Assembly: GCA_017453335.1 (NCBI GenBank)
Contig: JAFTKI010000016.1
Coordinates: 1-64,000 of the forward strand
Length of the DNA: 64,000 nucleotides
Origin: Clostridia bacterium
GTDB lineage: Bacteria; Bacillota_A; Clostridia; Oscillospirales; CAG-272
Direction: 5' to 3'
Each line of letters begins with the position of its first letter. The first letter of the stretch is position 1. Both the position numbers and the translations under genes were made by a program. Positions 7,420-15,981 of the stretch are shown here, in pieces. The notes beneath the pieces were generated by a model. It did not search any database, had not been told where the DNA came from, and saw only the letters and a list, made by a program, of their open reading frames with translations.

Positions 7420-8349
7420 ATGGGCAAAATTTACGAATCGATAGAAGAACTGATCGGGAAAACACCGATGATCGAGCTGAAGCGTCTTGCTTTGCACTTT
7501 GGGCTGAACGCGCGCTTGATCGCCAAGATCGAATCGTTCAACCCCGGTGGCTCGGCAAAGGACCGCGTGGCAAAGAAAATGCTGGACGATGCGGAGCGCG
7601 ACGGCAGACTGAAGCCAGACAGCGTGATCGTGGAGCCTACCTCGGGAAACACGGGGATCGGACTTGCCCTGTGCGCGGCGGCTCGCGGCTACCGTGCTGT
7701 GATCGTTATGCCCGATACCATGTCGGCAGAACGCCGCCAACTGATGCTGGCGTACGGTGCCGAGCTGGTGTTGACCGACGGTAAGCTTGGGATGCGCGGA
7801 GCGATTGAAAAGGCAGAGGAGCTGGTCAAGACCGTCCCGAACGCTTTTTTGGCAGGTCAGTTTATCAACCCCTCCAACCCGTCGGCACACCGCGAAACAA
7901 CGGGCCCCGAAATTTGGGAGGATACCGACGGATCGGTTGATAGTTTCATAGCTGGAGTCGGAACGGGCGGAACGCTCACGGGCGTGGGAGAATATCTCAA
8001 AGCAAAGCGCGAAAGCATTCGCGTGGTGGCTGTGGAACCAAAGGGTTCGGCGGTGCTGTCGGGCAGTTCGGCAGGCGCACACGGTTTGCAGGGCATTGGC
8101 GCGGGCTTTATCCCCGAAATTCTGAACACCGCTATTTATGACGAGATCCTTCCCGCAACCGAAGAGGACGCCTACGCAACCGCACGGATCCTTGGAAAAA
8201 CCGAAGGGCTGTTGTGCGGGATCTCGGGCGGAGCCGCCTTGTGGGCTGCGATTGAGATAGCAAAGCGTCCCGAAAGCAAAGGCAAAACGGTTGTCGTTCT
8301 GCTGCCCGACACAGGAGAGCGATATCTTTCCATCGGACTTTTTGAATAA
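7420..8349 (+). CDS. cysK: Cysteine synthase (O-acetylserine sulfhydrylase)
   Basis: This 309-residue PLP enzyme forms cysteine from O-acetylserine and sulfide. The PLP lysine lies in NPGGSAKDRVAKKM (family consensus NPxxSxKDR). EPTSGNTGIGLALCAAA is the substrate loop, GTGGTLTGVG binds the PLP phosphate, and GISGGAALWAA is near the C-terminus. I start it at the ATG at 7420, which has the SD TAAGGAG and follows the trkH stop by 28 bp; the frame open back into trkH is not used. Sharing an operon with K+ uptake genes is unusual. A terminator follows immediately. Confidence 0.93.
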   Translation: MGKIYESIEELIGKTPMIELKRLALHFGLNARLIAKIESFNPGGSAKDRVAKKMLDDAERDGRLKPDSVIVEPTSGNTGIGLALCAAARGYRAVIVMPDTMSAERRQLMLAYGAELVLTDGKLGMRGAIEKAEELVKTVPNAFLAGQFINPSNPSAHRETTGPEIWEDTDGSVDSFIAGVGTGGTLTGVGEYLKAKRESIRVVAVEPKGSAVLSGSSAGAHGLQGIGAGFIPEILNTAIYDEILPATEEDAYATARILGKTEGLLCGISGGAALWAAIEIAKRPESKGKTVVVLLPDTGERYLSIGLFE

Positions 8350-8359
8350 CAAGAAAAAT

Positions 8360-8395
8360 GAGCCGCCGTATCGCGTGATACGGCGGCAATTTTAT
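8360..8395 (+). terminator. Terminator of trkA-trkH-cysK
   Basis: GCCGCCGTATC (8362-8372) pairs with GATACGGCGGC (8377-8387) around a GCGT loop, followed by AATTTTATT. A second, nearly identical copy lies at 8586-8619. Confidence 0.85.
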
Positions 8396-8431
8396 TCGTC
8401 GTTTCATTTCTACTTACACCTCATCCACCGC
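8360..8431 (+). repeat. 72-bp direct repeat, copy 1 (terminator plus element end)
   Basis: This segment holds the cysK terminator and runs into the left end of a MITE-like element (ACACCTCATCCACC). The segment at 8584-8655 repeats it with one substitution, 224 bp away. Confidence 0.85.
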
Positions 8432-8495
8432 AGCGGGGTTCCCCGAAACGAACTTGTGAGTTTTTGGGGTTCCCGCATAGTGGTGGATGAGGTGT
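8416..8495. repeat. Short MITE-like palindromic element, 80 bp
   Basis: The ends ACACCTCATCCACC and GGTGGATGAGGTGT are inverted repeats identical to the outer ends of the longer element at 8640-8862. The inside (GGGGTTCCCC-like stem with GGGGTTCCC) is different and very short, so this looks like an internally deleted or rebuilt derivative. The stretch from 8496 to 8583 is AT-rich with nothing I can name. Confidence 0.7.
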
Positions 8496-8583
8496 GATCA
8501 AATAACAAATTTATTTGCAATCATCAAAAACAAAGCGCTTAAGGTCTTTCTGAGCCTTTAAAAACTACAACCTTTTTAAATTT

Positions 8584-8655
8584 GAGCCGCCGTATCGCGT
8601 GATACGGCGGCAATTTTATTCGTCGTTTCAATTCTACTTACACCTCATCCACCGC
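8584..8655 (+). repeat. 72-bp direct repeat, copy 2
   Basis: This is the second copy of the cysK-terminator segment, with one mismatch to 8360-8431. It again ends inside the left inverted repeat of a MITE-like element. Tandem duplication or recombination between two element copies would explain it. Confidence 0.85.
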
Positions 8656-8862
8656 TTGCGCGGTCCCCCTTCTCCTCAAGGAGAAGGCTTCCTTGAATCA
8701 ACCGCTTGGCTAGGATAAAATATAGCTATTTTGTGTTACGAAATACTTTACAATTTGAAAAATTTCTGCATAATAAAAAGCAAAATAAAAAGTCCATAGG
8801 TGAGAACTCAGAGAGCCTTCTCCTTGAGGAGAAGGGGGACCACGTAGTGGTGGATGAGGTGT
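8640..8862. mobile_element. MITE-like element, 223 bp, with 50-bp terminal inverted repeats
   Basis: The left end begins ACACCTCATCCACCGC and includes CTTCTCCTCAAGGAGAAGG. The right end is its near-perfect inverse, ending AGTGGTGGATGAGGTGT. The inner 120 bp are AT-rich and code for no credible protein. A relative of the same length lies at 58959-59178. The structure fits a non-autonomous miniature element; no transposase is present in the window. Confidence 0.75.
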
Positions 8863-8866
8863 ACTC

Positions 8867-8905
8867 AAAAATTTCGAGCCGCTGTATCACACGATACAGC
8901 GGCTC
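8867..8905 (-). terminator. Terminator of the DUF4965 gene
   Basis: A 13-bp stem (8876-8888 with 8893-8905, loop ACAC) lies 15 bp beyond the minus-strand stop. On that strand it is followed by GAAATTTTTG. Confidence 0.7.
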
Positions 8906-8920
8906 TTCTTTGTAAAGGAA

Positions 8921-10879
8921 TTATTTGTTCAAAAGCTTCTTTGCCAGCAGGTTGATGTAGAAGCCGCCAAGCACCGAGCGTGCCTGGAAGCCTGCCTGCT
9001 TGCCGCTGTCGGTGTAGTACCAGTCGGTCAGCGGAACACGGTCGGCGGTTTCATTGATCATACGAACGATCGACTTGTACGCCTTTTCGGTGTACTCTGC
9101 GTTATCGGTCATAACCGTTGTCCATGCAAGCCAGTCGAGCTTGGTGTACGTGGAACGACTATCCAACGGTGTGCCGTAACGGTTCATCTTCTTCATGTAA
9201 ACGCGTACCTCTTCCTCGCTGACAGCCGCATCAAACAGTCCCAGTCCCAGCAGACGGTCCCAGATGATGTTGTACTTCAAGCTCCAGGTAGCATCCTTAT
9301 CAAAGGTGAGTCTCCAGCCCTCGCCTCTCTTCTTCTTTGCATCCTTCACCCAACGGTCAGCCATATCCTTGGCAACCTCGGCATAGTGAGGTGCGTTGAA
9401 GAGCTTTGCATACGCGCCCAATGCAACGATTGCCTTCAAGGACAGGTTGCAGTTGTGTGCCAGATGTCCTGCAAAGTCGTCGGTGCAGAGCTGATTGTCG
9501 GGGTTGTAGCCATACTCAACCAGGTAGTCAGCCCACTGCTTGAGCAGGTCTGCGTTCTCTTCCAGCAAAGTGCGATCCTTGTCAACCGCATCGAGGGCTG
9601 CCATGGTCAGGATCGCGTTGCCGCATTCCTCAACAGGCATCTGCTTTTCCAACAGCAGCTCGCCCTCGGTATAGTTGGTCAAGCCGTAGCGCTGACCGTC
9701 CAGGAAGGGATAGCGTCCGCAGTCGTGAGGTGCAAATTCATACTTCCACTTGTCGGTGCGTGCGAAATCAAACAAAGGACGCATCATGCCGCGAACCAGC
9801 TCGGGATTGTACAACAGGAACAGAGGAATCGAAGGATAGGTAACGTCCAGCGTTGCCATACAACCGTTGGAGAAGTTTTCCTTGGAAAGGAACATCAGCT
9901 TGCCGTCGATCTCAACGACCTTGTGAGCGGCGATTGCCTGACGGTAAGAAAGTGCGCCGATCAGTGCATACTCGGGGGTGATCTTCTCCATCTCAGCCAT
10001 CATTTTGGCATCGAATTCCTCGCATTCGCGGCGCAGAGAGTTCGCTTCCTTCACGGCAACTGCCAGCATGGTATCGAAATCGCCGTAGAACTTCTTGTAG
10101 TAAGCGTCGATATGGCGGTCGTAGTACTTGATCGACTTAATATCATCGTATGCGATCACGATGGTATCGGACAGCTTATCGGAAGTGGTAAAGAGAATGG
10201 GGTGCTTTTCAAAAGGAATTGCTTCTCTGGGATCCATCGCCAGCTTTCTTGCCTGCAGACCGCGTCCCGAGAAGATAGCGGTACGGCGGTATCCGGAGGA
10301 TACGGTTGCGTTTTCGTGAACCATGTGTACATATCCCCAGTCGATGCGAACATCGTCGCCGTCTCTGTTGAGGATCTCCTGCTCGGCGTTGCCGATCCAT
10401 ACGTGGCCCTTGTCGATGCCCGCTTTATAGGACTGACCAACAGAATCGCCTGCCAGCTCGGGGGATACGTCAAGATAAACCTCAAAGGTATGACCCTCCT
10501 GCTTCGGGGTGATCTCGTAGAACACGTAAGAAACGGGACGCGTCATAACCTCCAATCGATCCATCAAAAGAGGGGTTACGAAGGAAACCTTCAGATCGCA
10601 CGCCTTATGCGTAAAGGTATAAACGGTGGTGGTGGGATTTACGGTAACAGAAGTCTGCTTGAGGCAATCACTGCCGCCGCGGTATTGGTCCAGATTCTTG
10701 TTCAAGCCAAGAAAACGGTAGGGATAACCGTCGATGAAAAGTGCGCCGCACATTGATTGGCGCATACCGGTCCAGTGACGGGTGGAATCATCGTACAGAT
10801 TGTCGGAAAAGCTCCAGACGCTGAAATAAGGATCGCAGACCAGAAGCGGTCTTGCGGTGGGACAAAAGGCTTTGCTCAT
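8921..10879 (-). CDS. Glutaminase-like DUF4965/DUF1793 family protein
   Basis: This 652-residue protein resembles the GtaA-type glutaminase family (DUF5127-DUF4965-DUF1793, an alpha/alpha six-hairpin fold related to glycosidases). It starts with the typical RPLLVCDPYFSVWSFSDNL. It carries FAPHDCGRYPFLDG and TEGELLLEKQMPVEECGN in the middle third, and LDWLAWTTVMTDN plus DWYYTDSGKQAGFQARSVLG near the end. Fungal and Bacteroidetes members are often secreted, but this one has no signal peptide, so it should act in the cytoplasm. Glutaminase activity is known for few members; glycosidase-like activity is equally possible here. It has its own promoter and terminator. Confidence 0.75.
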   Translation of the reverse strand: MSKAFCPTARPLLVCDPYFSVWSFSDNLYDDSTRHWTGMRQSMCGALFIDGYPYRFLGLNKNLDQYRGGSDCLKQTSVTVNPTTTVYTFTHKACDLKVSFVTPLLMDRLEVMTRPVSYVFYEITPKQEGHTFEVYLDVSPELAGDSVGQSYKAGIDKGHVWIGNAEQEILNRDGDDVRIDWGYVHMVHENATVSSGYRRTAIFSGRGLQARKLAMDPREAIPFEKHPILFTTSDKLSDTIVIAYDDIKSIKYYDRHIDAYYKKFYGDFDTMLAVAVKEANSLRRECEEFDAKMMAEMEKITPEYALIGALSYRQAIAAHKVVEIDGKLMFLSKENFSNGCMATLDVTYPSIPLFLLYNPELVRGMMRPLFDFARTDKWKYEFAPHDCGRYPFLDGQRYGLTNYTEGELLLEKQMPVEECGNAILTMAALDAVDKDRTLLEENADLLKQWADYLVEYGYNPDNQLCTDDFAGHLAHNCNLSLKAIVALGAYAKLFNAPHYAEVAKDMADRWVKDAKKKRGEGWRLTFDKDATWSLKYNIIWDRLLGLGLFDAAVSEEEVRVYMKKMNRYGTPLDSRSTYTKLDWLAWTTVMTDNAEYTEKAYKSIVRMINETADRVPLTDWYYTDSGKQAGFQARSVLGGFYINLLAKKLLNK

Positions 10880-10948
10880 GGGAATAAACTTCCTTTCTGC
10901 TATTTTTGCGGATGCATGTTCAACTCGGCATTCCGCTCATTCATGTCT

Positions 10949-10977
10949 ATTATAGCGCATCCTTCCCCAAAAATCAA
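10949..10977 (-). promoter_or_regulatory. Promoter of the DUF4965 gene
   Basis: Read on the minus strand, TTGATT (10977-10972) and TATAAT (10954-10949) are 17 bp apart. The -35 box overlaps the end of the lipase gene upstream. Confidence 0.65.
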
Positions 10978-11633
10978 TAGATATTTCTGTCATTGACATG
11001 AGGATTTTGCGCATTTTCGGTCAAAGCCTGCAATTCCTTCAAATAGCTTTCGGGGCGATGCGCATCCACGGCGGAATAACGTCCCCTCTCTCCGATCTCC
11101 GCATTCTGCCCAACGTGACAGTATCCGAAGGAACGCGGAGGCAGGTGCGTTACAAGATCCTGTGCGTTACTGATCCTCCAAAAATGCGACCAACGCGCGG
11201 CAATTTCGGGTGGTAAACAGCCGTATAAAACGCGCGGACAGCCGAATCCGTAGCCGCAAAGATGCTCCCGCAGATCCGAGCGGTGATACCAAACGTATTC
11301 ATGGCAAAGCAGCGCAATCGCCGCGCCGTGACTGTACCCAACGATGCAAATTCTCCTCACCTGACGATCCATCACCAACGGATCCAGGATCGGACGCAGG
11401 ATCTTCCAGACCTTTAAAAAACCTGCATGGCAACGCCACTCGGGATCCATCTCGCGGTACGGGAGCGCCGCAAAGCTGAGGTTGTTCAGCCAATCCCGAA
11501 GCCCGTTGCTATGCTCAAACCATAAATAAAGAGCGTCACCCACGCGGTCATAGCTCCAGGAAACCGCACCCCTCTCCTCGGTATACTCCTTTTGCAGGCA
11601 CTCCTCAAAAAGACTTAACAAACAGTTCTCCAT
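10974..11633 (-). CDS. Class 3 lipase-family hydrolase
   Basis: This 219-residue alpha/beta hydrolase has the nucleophile elbow GYSHGAAIAL (GxSxG). HAGFLKVWK is the lipase class 3 lid-side helix start, NAQDLVTHLPP provides the catalytic Asp, and VDAHRPESYLKEL carries the likely His. It has no signal peptide or transmembrane segment, so it is cytoplasmic. The substrate may be a lipid or another ester. The length is near the minimum for the family. The end overlaps the next gene's promoter. Start ATG at 11633 follows GGAGGAATT. Confidence 0.8.
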   Translation of the reverse strand: MENCLLSLFEECLQKEYTEERGAVSWSYDRVGDALYLWFEHSNGLRDWLNNLSFAALPYREMDPEWRCHAGFLKVWKILRPILDPLVMDRQVRRICIVGYSHGAAIALLCHEYVWYHRSDLREHLCGYGFGCPRVLYGCLPPEIAARWSHFWRISNAQDLVTHLPPRSFGYCHVGQNAEIGERGRYSAVDAHRPESYLKELQALTENAQNPHVNDRNIY

Positions 11634-11728
11634 AATTCCTCCTTACATTCCATGGTATGCAAAAATGCAAAAAAGTGAGAAAAAGGCGAAAAAAAGAGGA
11701 AAAACTGTGTATCGGAGGATTTTGTTCC

Positions 11729-11757
11729 TTGACAACGCCGTAAAAAGATGATATAAT
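11729..11757 (+). promoter_or_regulatory. Promoter of the arylpyruvate oxidation cluster
   Basis: TTGACA (11729-11734) and TATAAT (11752-11757) are 17 bp apart. The leader to the chosen start at 11869 is about 105 nt and contains a GCGC-GTTT-GCGC hairpin. I could not match it to a known riboswitch. Confidence 0.75.
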
Positions 11758-11868
11758 AAAAATTGTATATTATTTTCTATGCATATTGATATTGCGCGTT
11801 TGCGCGGTATCACGCATTCCGATTATACTCGAGGTGCAAAAAGCAAATACGTTACAGAAGGTGTTATC

Positions 11869-13167
11869 ATGATTTGGTCAAAAGAAGAAACTCTCCCGCG
11901 TGAGGAAATAGAAAAGCTCCAGCTGGAGCGATTGCAGGAAACGGTTACCCGCGTTTATGCAAAGGTTCCCGCCTACCGCAAAAAAATGGATGATGCAGGC
12001 GTGAAGCCCGAGGATATCAAAACCCTTGCGGATCTTGCCAAGCTTCCCTTTGTTACGAAGCAGGATATGCGTGACAACTATCCCTTCGGCCTCTTTGCCG
12101 TAGACAAGGACAGCCTGGTTCGTATCCACGCATCCAGCGGTACCACAGGTAAGCCCACCGTTGTGGGATATACGCAAAAGGACCTGGAAACCTGGACCGA
12201 GTGCGTGTCGCGTATCGCTTGCATGGGCGGTGCATCCTCTCACGACGTAGCGCAGATCTGCTTTGGCTACGGTATGTTCACGGGTGCCTTGGGTCTGCAT
12301 TACGGATTGGAAAAGATCGGTGCCGCAATCGTTCCCTCCTCTACGGGCAATTCCGAAAAGCAGATCATGTACATGAAGGACTTTGAGACCTCTCTCTTGG
12401 TAGCAACCCCCTCTTACGCACTGCGTCTTGCTGAGGTCGCACGCGAGATCGGCGTGGATCCCATCAAGGATCTGAAGGTCAAGATCGCGCTGGTGGGCAG
12501 TGAGCTGCTGACCGATGCGATGCGCGAGGAAATGCACAAATATTGGGGCGAGGGTATGCTGATCACCTCCAACTACGGCATGAGCGAATTGATGGGCCCC
12601 GGCGTTTCGGGCGAATGCACCGAGCTTTGCGGTATGCACATCAACGAGGACTACTTCATCCCCGAAATCATCAACCCCGAAACCGGCGAGGTTCTTCCCG
12701 CGGGTGAGCAGGGTGAATTGGTGATCACTTGTATCAAGAAGGAAGGCTTGCCGCTGATCCGTTACCGCACCAAGGATATCACGCGCTTGTTCTACGAAAA
12801 GTGCAAGTGCGGAAGAACCTTCTGCCGCATGGAAAACCTGTCGGGCAGAAGCGACGATATGCTCAAGATCCGAGGCGTTAACGTGTTCCCCAGTCAGATC
12901 GAAGAGGTCATTCTCAGCTTTGAGGAGCTGGGACCGCACTATGAGATCATTCTGGAGCGCGAGGGCTACCTTGATAAGCTGACCGTAAAGGTCGAGCTTG
13001 CTCACAGCACAGACTCCTTCCCAACCCTGGAAAAGATCACCTCCCAAGTTAGAAACAAGCTCAAGGTCGTGCTTGGCTTGGACGCAAAGGTCATGCTGGA
13101 ATCCCCCAACACCTTGCAACGCTTTGAGGGCAAGGCAAAAAGAGTAAAAGACTTAAGGAGTAAATAA
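11869..13167 (+). CDS. Phenylacetate-CoA ligase-like acyl-CoA synthetase
   Basis: This 432-residue ANL-superfamily enzyme is of the PaaK type. The P-loop-like ATP motif is HASSGTTGKPTVVGYT, the acid-thiol core SNYGMSELMGPGVS, and the C-terminal hinge GRSDDMLKIRGVNVFPSQIE. CKCGRTFCRM is the cysteine-bearing segment common in anaerobe PaaK proteins. It sits directly before iorA and iorB, so it most likely handles arylacetyl-CoA made by IorAB; run backwards it would make ATP while releasing indoleacetate or phenylacetate. Direction is inference. I chose the ATG at 11869; the frame continues upstream without an SD. Confidence 0.88.
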   Translation: MIWSKEETLPREEIEKLQLERLQETVTRVYAKVPAYRKKMDDAGVKPEDIKTLADLAKLPFVTKQDMRDNYPFGLFAVDKDSLVRIHASSGTTGKPTVVGYTQKDLETWTECVSRIACMGGASSHDVAQICFGYGMFTGALGLHYGLEKIGAAIVPSSTGNSEKQIMYMKDFETSLLVATPSYALRLAEVAREIGVDPIKDLKVKIALVGSELLTDAMREEMHKYWGEGMLITSNYGMSELMGPGVSGECTELCGMHINEDYFIPEIINPETGEVLPAGEQGELVITCIKKEGLPLIRYRTKDITRLFYEKCKCGRTFCRMENLSGRSDDMLKIRGVNVFPSQIEEVILSFEELGPHYEIILEREGYLDKLTVKVELAHSTDSFPTLEKITSQVRNKLKVVLGLDAKVMLESPNTLQRFEGKAKRVKDLRSK

Positions 13168-13168
13168 T

Positions 13169-14908
13169 ATGGCAAAGAAAACCATCATGCTCGGAAACGA
13201 AGCCATTGCAAGAGGCGCATTTGAGGCAGGCGTTAAGGTCTCCAGCGCATATCCCGGAACACCGAGCACCGAGATCAGCGAATATCTTGCAAAATATGAC
13301 GAAGTATACACCGAGTGGGCGCCCAACGAAAAGGTTGCTGCCGAGGTTGCCATCGGCGCATCGGTTGCAGGAGTGCGCAGTCTGGCTTGCATGAAGCACG
13401 TTGGACTCAACGTGGCGGCAGACCCTCTGTACACCTTCTCTTACACGGGCGTTACGGGCGGTTCGGTCTTTGTGGTTGCCGACGACCCCGGTATGGCAAG
13501 CTCGCAAAACGAGCAGGATACCCGTATGATCGCTCGCGCCGCACATGTTCCCGTATTGGAGCCTGCCGACAGCCAGGAAGCAAAGGACTTCGTCAAGTTC
13601 GGTTATGAGTTGAGTGAAAAATACGATACTCCCGTGATCCTGCGCACCACTACCAAGCTGGCACACTCGCAGAGTGCTGTTGAGCTTTGTGACAGAGTGG
13701 AGGTTGCCGATAAGGAATACGAGCGCAAGGTTACAAAGTACGTTATGATGCCCGCATCCGCGATCGGCAGACACCTTGTGGTGGAAGACCGCGAAGCACG
13801 CATGGCTGCCGACAGCGCATCCTTCCCTGTAAACAAAATTGAGATCAACGACAAAAAACTCGGCTTTATCACCTGCGGAATCGCATATCAGTATGTCAAG
13901 GAGGCTTTCCCGAACGCCAGCGTGCTGAAGTTCGGTCTGGTCAACCCCATCTCCAAAAAGCTGGTTGAAGATTTCGTTTCTCAGGTGGAAACCGTATACG
14001 TATTCGAGGAGCTGGAGCCTGTGATCGAAGAACAGGTTCGTGCTTGGGGCTTTGACGTCAAGGGCAAGGAGTGCTTCACCCGTCAAGGCGAATATAGCGT
14101 CAACCTGCTCAAGAAAGCAATTCTCGGAACCTCCGATATGGTATTTGAAAAGCAGGACGCTCCCAACCGTCCTCCCATTCTCTGCCCCGGTTGTCCTCAC
14201 AGAAGCGTGTTCTCGGTACTTAACAAGCTCAAGATCCACGCATCGGGCGATATCGGCTGCTATACGCTTGGCGCGGTTGCACCTCTGGGCGTAATCGACA
14301 CCACGATCTGCATGGGTGCAAGTATTTCGGCTCTGCACGGTATGGAAAAGGCAAGAGGCAAGGAATACGTGAAGAATTGGGTTGCCGTGATCGGTGACTC
14401 CACCTTCTTACATACCGGTATCAACTCGCTGGTCAACCTTGTTTACAACAAGGCAACCGGCACCGTGATGATCCTCGACAACCGTACCACGGGTATGACG
14501 GGGCATCAGGATCACGCCGCAACGGGCAAAACGCTGAAGGGTGAGGAGACCAATGCGGTTGACTTCGTTGAGCTTTGCCACGCCATCGGCGTTAAGAACG
14601 TGATCGAGGTCAATGCGTTTGACGTTGATCGACTGACCGCAGTGGTCAAGGAAAGCGTTGCAAGCGACACGCTGACCGTGATCATCACCAAGTCTCCCTG
14701 CGTTCTTCTGAAGGGACAGAAATTCCCCAACAAGTGCGTTGCCGATCCCGACGCTTGCAAAAAGTGCGGAATGTGCCTGAAGATCGGATGCCCTGCCATC
14801 ACCAAGCAGGCTGACGGTACCATCCGAATCGATGAGACCATGTGCAACGGCTGTGGGCTTTGCAAGAGCTACTGCAAATTCAACGCAATTCAAACGGTGG
14901 AGAAATGA
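13169..14908 (+). CDS. iorA: Indolepyruvate:ferredoxin oxidoreductase, alpha subunit
   Basis: This 579-residue TPP-dependent subunit oxidises arylpyruvates to arylacetyl-CoA and reduces ferredoxin. The N-terminal pyruvate-ferredoxin-oxidoreductase-like domain begins LGNEAIARGAFEAGVKVSSA. The TPP-binding domain carries CPGCPHRSVF and IGDSTFLHTGINSL plus MILDNRTTGMTGHQ. Two [4Fe-4S] motifs lie at the C-terminus: CKKCGMCLKIGCP and CNGCGLCKSYC. Length and order match archaeal and clostridial IorA. It is 1 bp after the CoA ligase stop and runs into iorB, so the genes are coupled. Confidence 0.95.
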   Translation: MAKKTIMLGNEAIARGAFEAGVKVSSAYPGTPSTEISEYLAKYDEVYTEWAPNEKVAAEVAIGASVAGVRSLACMKHVGLNVAADPLYTFSYTGVTGGSVFVVADDPGMASSQNEQDTRMIARAAHVPVLEPADSQEAKDFVKFGYELSEKYDTPVILRTTTKLAHSQSAVELCDRVEVADKEYERKVTKYVMMPASAIGRHLVVEDREARMAADSASFPVNKIEINDKKLGFITCGIAYQYVKEAFPNASVLKFGLVNPISKKLVEDFVSQVETVYVFEELEPVIEEQVRAWGFDVKGKECFTRQGEYSVNLLKKAILGTSDMVFEKQDAPNRPPILCPGCPHRSVFSVLNKLKIHASGDIGCYTLGAVAPLGVIDTTICMGASISALHGMEKARGKEYVKNWVAVIGDSTFLHTGINSLVNLVYNKATGTVMILDNRTTGMTGHQDHAATGKTLKGEETNAVDFVELCHAIGVKNVIEVNAFDVDRLTAVVKESVASDTLTVIITKSPCVLLKGQKFPNKCVADPDACKKCGMCLKIGCPAITKQADGTIRIDETMCNGCGLCKSYCKFNAIQTVEK

Positions 14909-14910
14909 TT

Positions 14911-15483
14911 ATGACAAAGAATATTATGATAGTCGGCGTAGGCGGTCAAGGTACGCTTCTGACCAGTAGAATTATTGGTAAGACCGCAATGGAGCAGGGT
15001 CTTGACGTCAAGATCTCCGAGGTACACGGTATGGCACAAAGAGGCGGCAGCGTGGTTACCTTCGTTCGTTTTGGCGAAAAGGTTTACGAGCCCGTTGTAG
15101 AGGAAGGTCAGGCAGACGTGATCATCGCGTTTGAACGCCTGGAAGCTATGCGCTATTCTCACTTCCTCAAGAAGGACGGTGTTTTGGTGGTCAACGATTG
15201 CCGCATCGATCCCATGACCGTTGTGATCGGGGCGAAGACCTATCCCGAGAACATTTTGGAAGAATTGAAGAAAGAGCATACCGTATATGCCATTGACGGC
15301 ATGGGTGCCGCAAAGGAATTGGGCAACAGCAAGGTGCTCAACTCTGTCGTGCTGGGCTACAGCGCAAAGTTCATCGGCTTTGACAAGGAAACTTGGCTGG
15401 GCGTTGTGGAAACAACCGTTCCGCCCAAGACCATTGAACTGAACAAAAAAGCCTTTTTACAGGGGTATGAAGCGCATTGTTAA
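14911..15483 (+). CDS. iorB: Indolepyruvate:ferredoxin oxidoreductase, beta subunit
   Basis: This 190-residue partner of IorA belongs to the 2-oxoacid oxidoreductase gamma-type domain. It opens MTKNIMIVGVGGQGTLLTSR and has EVHGMAQRGGSVVTFVRFG, both typical. Two ATGs compete: 14905 overlaps the iorA stop (ATGA), while 14911 lies 8 nt after GGTGGAG and gives better spacing, so I prefer 14911. It completes the heterodimer that feeds the CoA ligase reaction. Confidence 0.93.
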   Translation: MTKNIMIVGVGGQGTLLTSRIIGKTAMEQGLDVKISEVHGMAQRGGSVVTFVRFGEKVYEPVVEEGQADVIIAFERLEAMRYSHFLKKDGVLVVNDCRIDPMTVVIGAKTYPENILEELKKEHTVYAIDGMGAAKELGNSKVLNSVVLGYSAKFIGFDKETWLGVVETTVPPKTIELNKKAFLQGYEAHC

Positions 15484-15539
15484 GGGAATCCTAACAATGC
15501 CTCCCCATAACATTCTTACCAATCAAGGAGGAACCTACC

Positions 15540-15965
15540 GTGTTTGCAAAACAGCTTACCGTTTTTGTTGAAAACAGAACAGGCAGACTTTGCGACGTAC
15601 TGGACGTGCTGAAAAGCAATAACGTCAACATTCTTTCGCTCAGCCTTGCCGACACCGCCGAATTCGGATTGCTCCGTTTGATCGTTGATCAGCCCGCGCT
15701 GGGACGTGAAAAGCTTTCCGAAAACGGATTTTCTTCGCTTCTGTCCGATGTTTCGATCATCAAGATCCCACACAGTGTGGGGGCCCTGAAGGATCTTTTA
15801 AAGGTGATCGACCGCAGCGGCGTAAACATTGAATACATGTACGGTCTGTCCATCGAGGCAGACGATGCCTATGTTGTTCTCAAAGCGTCCGATATTGCCG
15901 AGCTTGACTCGATCCTGACCAACTGCGGCATCGAGACCATTTCCTGCGATCATCTCGCAAACTGA
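15540..15965 (+). CDS. Tandem ACT-domain amino-acid-binding protein
   Basis: This 141-residue protein has two ACT domains: residues 1-70 (FAKQLTVFVENRTGRLCDVL) and 73-141 (GALKDLLKVIDRSGVNIEYMY). ACT pairs bind amino acids. Such proteins are often found beside PaaK-like ligases and IorAB in anaerobes, so this one may sense an aromatic amino acid and regulate the cluster, probably by protein contact since no DNA-binding domain is present. It starts with GTG, 8 nt after AAGGAGG. Confidence 0.85.
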   Translation: MFAKQLTVFVENRTGRLCDVLDVLKSNNVNILSLSLADTAEFGLLRLIVDQPALGREKLSENGFSSLLSDVSIIKIPHSVGALKDLLKVIDRSGVNIEYMYGLSIEADDAYVVLKASDIAELDSILTNCGIETISCDHLAN

Positions 15966-15981
15966 TTTTTCGAGGTAAACC

